From JBOGED01 sp050743625 (GTDB lineage: Bacteria; Actinomycetota; Nitriliruptoria; Euzebyales; Egibacteraceae), in contig JBOGED010000445.1 in assembly GCA_050743625.1 (NCBI GenBank), forward strand, positions 1-8,023: a stretch of DNA of 8,023 nucleotides, read 5' to 3'. Below are positions 4,895-8,023 of the stretch, piece after piece (the stretch's first letter is position 1; each line of letters begins with the position of its first letter). Under the pieces are notes generated by a model, which worked only from the letters and a program-made list of their open reading frames with translations, was not told the DNA's origin and made no database searches. The translations under genes were made by a program, and so were the position numbers.

Positions 4895-6141
4895 TGTCGC
4901 TGCTGATCGTCGAGACCCTCAAGGTCGACCAGCTGTTCGGCGATCGCTGGCGAGCGTGGCTGTGCGAACAGCACTGGGAGCCGCCGGTCAGCCGGCTGCG
5001 ATCGTCCTTCGACCACTTCCCGTTCCTGCTGTACGAGCACTTCGCCAAGGCGCCCATGGAGGCAGCGCGGCGGATCGCCCTCGCCTCCCGCGCGATGGGG
5101 ATGGCGGCTCAACTCGAGCATGTGACGCCGTCCGGCCACCCCGACCCATCTCTGGTCGAGGACGCCTGCGCCTGGCTGCGCGCGCTCGCGCGCGAGCAGC
5201 TCGAGCCGGTCATCCCAGCCGGTGCCTCGACCCCGCACGCGACGGCGGCGGCGTTCGCCGCTATCGCCGACCGCGCTGATCTCCTCCCGCAGGTGCACGA
5301 GTCTCAGACGCACCTCTACGCCGGCCTCACGCTCTACGAGGGCTGCCTGTCCTGGAAGGAGGACTACCTCCGTGGCTATCCGTCACCGGTAGCGGCACGC
5401 CTCGCAGATGAGATCGGGGCCGCGGCTGTCACCGAGTCCAAGCGCCATGCCACGCTGCTTCACGCCGGACGGCACTTCCACTACGGAGGGCTCGCCGAGC
5501 AGGCACTCGACGAGGCGGCGGACCATCTGTGCCGCGGGCTCGCCGCCGTCACCGACCTGCCGTCCGTGTCGTGGGGGGCCATGCTCAGCCACCGTCTCGA
5601 CGAGGTCATGGGGCTTCGGGCCGATCTCCACCGCATTCGTCGGGACCAGCTCAAGCAGGTGCGCGGGCGCCTTGCCCCGCCGCATCTGAACGGCGGCGTC
5701 GGGACCGTTCCGTCTGGCGACGAGCTGGACGCGGCTGCTCGCGCAGCCGCCACGTACGTGCGCACCGAGCAGGCCCCAGAAGGGTACTGGGGTGATTTCA
5801 TGCTCCTCGGGCAGCAGAGCACGTCATGGGTGACCGGGTATGTCGGCTGGACTTGGCGCAGTGCGATGTCGACGCGGGGGACTTGGAGACCACCGCGCGC
5901 TGGCTGGCGACGCACCAGATGCCGGGCGGAGGATGGGGCTACAACCACCACTGGCCCGTCGACGCCGACTCGATCGCCAACGCGCTGCTGTTCTTGGCGA
6001 CGCGCGCCGAGGTGCCGACGGATCGCTGGTCGCCCGCTCGCGAGCGCTTGCTCGCGACCCAGCATGCCGACGGCAGCTTCACGACGATCCTCGATCCCGA
6101 GGCGTGGCTCGTCCGCTTCCGCTCCACCACTCCAGAGGTAA
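4894..6141 (+). CDS. Terpene-cyclase-like protein, N-terminal half (class I polyprenyl-synthase-like domain and first repeat), frameshifted at about 5852
   Basis: The ATG at 4894 overlaps the radical SAM stop (TGATG), so translation is probably coupled. Residues 1 to about 320 are the real protein; after GYVGWT (codon 320, 5851-5853) the frame leaves the homologous reading and runs as nonsense to a TAA at 6141. Residues about 40-260 are all-helical and match the layout of a class I isoprenoid-synthase domain: FPFLLYEHF, then RRIALASRAMGMAAQLEH, then a helix ending in CLSWKEDYLRGYPS, the counterpart of the 'D-x-x-D-W-x-E-D' metal motif. The first Asp-rich motif is missing and the second has lost its leading aspartates, so metal-dependent ionisation is unlikely. 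Near residues 290-302 (RTEQAPEGYWGDF) the repeat domain begins. Joined to the next feature by one inserted base, the protein is about 642 residues. Confidence 0.7.
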   Translation: MSLLIVETLKVDQLFGDRWRAWLCEQHWEPPVSRLRSSFDHFPFLLYEHFAKAPMEAARRIALASRAMGMAAQLEHVTPSGHPDPSLVEDACAWLRALAREQLEPVIPAGASTPHATAAAFAAIADRADLLPQVHESQTHLYAGLTLYEGCLSWKEDYLRGYPSPVAARLADEIGAAAVTESKRHATLLHAGRHFHYGGLAEQALDEAADHLCRGLAAVTDLPSVSWGAMLSHRLDEVMGLRADLHRIRRDQLKQVRGRLAPPHLNGGVGTVPSGDELDAAARAAATYVRTEQAPEGYWGDFMLLGQQSTSWVTGYVGWTWRSAMSTRGTWRPPRAGWRRTRCRAEDGATTTTGPSTPTRSPTRCCSWRRAPRCRRIAGRPLASACSRPSMPTAASRRSSIPRRGSSASAPPLQR

Positions 6142-6821
6142 CGGGCTGGACGGCGTCGCACCCCTGCGTCACCGCGGTCGTCGGGCTGCTGCTCGCTCGC
6201 CTGGACGGTGAGCGTGAGCGAGCCGGTGCCACACGCGCGCTGGCCTACTTGCTGAGGTGCCAGAGGGCAGAGGGCGCCTGGGACGCGTACTGGTGGATGG
6301 GTGGGCTCTACACAACCTGCCGTGCGATCGAGGCCATGACTGAGCTGGGTCGCCACACCGAACTGCCCGGCGCAGAGCGATCCCTCTCGCGGGCGATCGC
6401 GTGGGTTGCCGGTAGCCAGCGGCCCGACGGCGGCTGGGCCACGGCGGAGCACGGGCGCAGCAAAGCGTTCCACACCGCGCTCGCGGTTCAGGCGCTGTGC
6501 ACTGTCCCATGTCCGGAGCCGACGGTGGCCGGGGCCGTCGCACGCGGCCTCCGCTGGCTCGTCGCGCACCAGCTACCGGACGGGAGTTGGCCAGCCACGC
6601 CGATCCTCCGCGTGCCGCGGCCCGATTGCGTCGCTCCCTGGGAGCAGACGACGTGGGCTGAGTCCAACCTCGGGCTCGACGTGGTCGTTGCGGATTGGCG
6701 AAGGCTGTTCACGACCGCCACCGTGATCCGGGCGCTTTACTCGGTTGCCGAAAACGGAGAAGATACGGCGGCTGCACCGACCGGGGCGCTGCCGCACCGC
6801 GCTGGAAGGGATGATGCCTGA
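5826..6821 (+). CDS. Terpene-cyclase-like protein, C-terminal half (squalene cyclase/prenyltransferase repeats), frameshifted from the upstream half
   Basis: The frame opens at 5826, but protein-like sequence begins at LAQCDVDAGDLETTARWL (5853), directly continuing the upstream half. It carries QW-type repeats THQMPGGGWGYN, ATQHADGSF, RCQRAEGAWDAYW, GSQRPDGGWAT and AHQLPDGSWPAT, as in squalene-hopene cyclases and other prenyltransferase/squalene-oxidase-repeat proteins (alpha-alpha barrel). The position of the class II acid motif DxDD reads DADS (5961-5972, in PVDADSIANALLFL), so the fourth aspartate is replaced by serine. The end, LRVPRPD followed by RRLFTTATVIRALYSV, is characteristic of this repeat family. 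The substrate is presumably a polyprenyl or triterpenoid chain, but cyclisation is not assured given the altered motif. The stop at 6819-6821 overlaps the ATG of the next gene. Confidence 0.75.
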   Translation: MGDRVCRLDLAQCDVDAGDLETTARWLATHQMPGGGWGYNHHWPVDADSIANALLFLATRAEVPTDRWSPARERLLATQHADGSFTTILDPEAWLVRFRSTTPEVTGWTASHPCVTAVVGLLLARLDGERERAGATRALAYLLRCQRAEGAWDAYWWMGGLYTTCRAIEAMTELGRHTELPGAERSLSRAIAWVAGSQRPDGGWATAEHGRSKAFHTALAVQALCTVPCPEPTVAGAVARGLRWLVAHQLPDGSWPATPILRVPRPDCVAPWEQTTWAESNLGLDVVVADWRRLFTTATVIRALYSVAENGEDTAAAPTGALPHRAGRDDA

Positions 6822-7093
6822 TGGCCGACGAAAATCGGATCAATGTGAACCGGCGGGTGCGCGCCACCGGGGAGGATGCGCATCGGCTGATCGCGATGAT
6901 GCGCGCGGCCTTCCCCGACGCCAAGTTCTCCTTTGTCAAGCGCGTCCAAGACGACGCCGGCGACCTCGCCTTCGTGTGGTCTGCCCGCGGCGAACACTCT
7001 GGCGAGGTCGAGGGCTTCCCCGCGACCTGGGCCACCGCCACAATCGTCGCGGTCGCCAGCGCCGAGCCCCGAGAGGGTTACTCGAAGCCGTAG
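6821..7093 (+). CDS. Short SnoaL/NTF2-like protein, third gene of the operon
   Basis: 90 residues, starting at the ATG that overlaps the cyclase stop (TGATG), with GGAAGGG at 6804-6810 as ribosome site. Residues about 20-72 match the second half of a SnoaL-like polyketide-cyclase/ester-cyclase domain: a helix (DAHRLIAMMRAAFPDAKFSF), a strand pair (GDLAFVWSARGEHSGEV), then EGFPATWATATIVAV, equivalent to the usual 'R-G-T-H-x-G-E-F-x-G-I-P-P-T-G'. Family members are normally about 130 residues, so the N-terminal helix and first strands are missing or strongly shortened. SnoaL-fold proteins catalyse ring closures or epoxide hydrolysis on polyketides and terpenoids. A tailoring or chaperone role in this operon is an inference from context. 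Confidence 0.62.
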   Translation: MADENRINVNRRVRATGEDAHRLIAMMRAAFPDAKFSFVKRVQDDAGDLAFVWSARGEHSGEVEGFPATWATATIVAVASAEPREGYSKP

Positions 7094-7254
7094 TCGAAGC
7101 TCGAGAGGGAGGCTGAGCGAAGCGGCGCCTCGTCTCGAAGCCGTCGACTGTGGGTGTGGGTCTTGCTTCTGCAGCGTGGGAGGTTGCAACTGCGCGATCG
7201 CGATTGCCTAGCCTCGATGTTTCATGTGGCGGTCGGTTGGGCGGCTGAGGTTGC

Positions 7255-7731
7255 ATAGGAAAGCCCTTCTGGCCTGGGATAATCCGGTTTGTGAACAACG
7301 AACCGTCCCGGGAGAAGGGCTCACCTAGAAGACGACTGCTACCAGGAAGGCAAAGAAGGCTCATGATGTAGCGCCGTCGGAGGTGAGTGCCGACCGGAAA
7401 GGGATGACCGGTCGGGCAGGCACTGCGTTGTTGGGCCGAGCCGCCGACCGTATCGGGTTGACCGACGGGCTGTCCCAGGCGGTGGGCGGGTGCCGGTCGT
7501 GCACCGATCATGATCCGGGCAAAGTGGCCCGTGACCTCGTGCTCATGCTGGCCGACGGCGGCGACGCGTTGCGTCACATGAAAGTCCTGGATGGCCAGCT
7601 GGAGTGCGTTCGGCGAGGCCGCGTCGGCGGCGACGGCCAACCGCACGATCGTCGCGTTGGCTTGCGCGCAGGTGTGGGCTGGGGTGGAGAGAGCCACCGG
7701 TGATCACCGCTGTGTGTTGCTCCTGACTTAA
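7255..7731 (+). pseudogene. IS1380-family transposase remnant (N-terminal part, frameshifted and truncated)
   Basis: From GTG 7383 the protein reads VSADRKGMTGRAGTALLGRA, then ADRIGLTDGLSQAV, HDPGKVARDLVLMLADGGDA and LRHMKVLDGQ, the well-known N-terminus of IS1380-type DDE transposases. The frame then shifts by one base near 7599-7603 and continues SAFGEAASAATANRTIVALA, then CAQVWAGVERATGDH, to a TAA at 7729-7731. The catalytic core is absent, so the element is dead. The sequence from about 7255 (GCATAGGAAAGCCCTTCTGG) has the look of an IS leader and left end. I cannot define the exact terminal inverted repeat. Confidence 0.72.
7262..7321 (+). repeat. Nested inverted repeat in the leader of the IS1380 remnant
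   Basis: AGCCCTTCT (7262-7270) pairs with AGAAGGGCT (7313-7321), and inside it CGGTT (7285-7289) pairs with AACCG (7301-7305). It lies upstream of the transposase frame. Such leaders can limit read-through transcription into a transposase gene; that role is inferred here. Confidence 0.45.
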
Positions 7732-7967
7732 GGCTTGTAATCAGTCCGCACTTTGCGGGTTCCCGGCCTGTCAGGAAGGCTATGGGTCTGGGCAGGAATA
7801 ACGTTGTGGTTTGTCCTGGTTCGGTCTGACCGTCGCGGTCAGCAGCCGGCGTGTTGTGTGCGGGATATCGACGGTATTGAGGCTGTCGCAAAATCGAGGC
7901 GCGTGGCGGTGAGCGCAGGCCAACCGTCGAAGGGCCTGTAGGCGCCCTGGGCCAGTCACACCGCAGC
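7732..7967. other. Intergenic stretch between the IS1380 remnant and the third palindromic repeat
   Basis: I see no gene. A small hairpin GACCG-TCG-CGGTC lies at 7828-7840. The mixed composition and the neighbouring IS remnant suggest patched debris of mobile elements. Confidence 0.4.
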
Positions 7968-7989
7968 TTTCCTCCGTATTCGGAGGAAA
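7968..7989. repeat. Palindromic repeat, copy 3
   Basis: TTTCCTCCG (7968-7976), then TATT, then CGGAGGAAA (7981-7989): the same 22-bp layout as copies 1 and 2. The symmetry continues outward imperfectly, with CACACCGCAGC on the left against ACTGCAGGTCAGG on the right. Its left flank and arm (7955-7975) match the half-copy at 1682-1702 in 19 of 21 bases. Confidence 0.68.
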
Positions 7990-8023
7990 ACTGCAGGTCA
8001 GGCTCGCTCGGTCAAGCTTGAGG

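Noticed and set aside
5481..6569. Long minus-strand open frame opposite the cyclase
   Set aside because: It is a mirror frame of high-GC coding sequence; its translation has no family pattern while the plus strand has clear repeats.
7081..7144. Repeated CTCGAAGCCGT at 7081 and 7134
   Set aside because: An isolated 11-bp match 53 bp apart, partly coding; it may be a small duplication at the gene end but supports no further claim.
7720..7770. tRNA-Thr fragment (CTTGTAATCAG resembling an anticodon loop)
   Set aside because: The 5' side of the anticodon stem does not pair and no proper T-arm (TTCGA loop) follows.
2604..7989. CRISPR array
   Set aside because: There are only three palindromic copies, two of them 62 bp apart and one over 5 kb away, with no regular spacers and no cas genes.

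Overview
The window is GC-rich, with the strong third-position G/C bias of a high-GC actinobacterium or a close relative. Supporting this are a Rv1155-like PPOX-class (F420-type) flavin-fold protein, the remnant of a TPR-containing XRE regulator of the Streptomyces type, and an IS1380-family remnant. No 16S or other species marker is present, so the assignment is an inference.

Left part (1-1530): a divergent pair, a PPOX-fold oxidoreductase on the minus strand and an NTF2/SnoaL-like protein on the plus strand. These are followed by a small self-contained unit: two tandem 16-bp repeats, a plausible sigma-70-type promoter, a 57-residue secreted peptide with a strong ribosome binding site, and a terminator hairpin.

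Middle (1530-2931): about 1.4 kb with no intact gene. It holds a truncated and frameshifted XRE-regulator remnant on the minus strand, a sharp palindrome, a sequence able to fold as a three-way junction, and two copies of an unusual 22-bp palindromic repeat. A third copy lies at the far right end of the window and a half-copy at 1682.

Right part (2932-7093): the centre of interest, a tightly packed plus-strand operon. Gene A is a B12-binding-domain radical SAM enzyme with a long C-terminal extension. Gene B is a large terpene-cyclase-like protein with an N-terminal degenerate class I (polyprenyl-synthase-like) domain followed by five squalene/prenyltransferase-type repeats. Gene C is a small SnoaL-like protein. 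Genes A/B and B/C each overlap by one base (TGATG), which indicates translational coupling. The set reads as a small terpenoid-making or terpenoid-modifying cassette: cyclise or bind a polyprenyl chain, modify it by radical chemistry, then tailor it with a SnoaL-fold protein. Genes A and B each carry one apparent single-base frameshift (near 3090 and near 5852). They are therefore either freshly inactivated or affected by sequencing error.

The far right (7250-7731) is a frameshifted, truncated IS1380-family transposase. The palindromic repeat copies flank the operon on both sides, so it may have arrived as a mobile or rearranged block.
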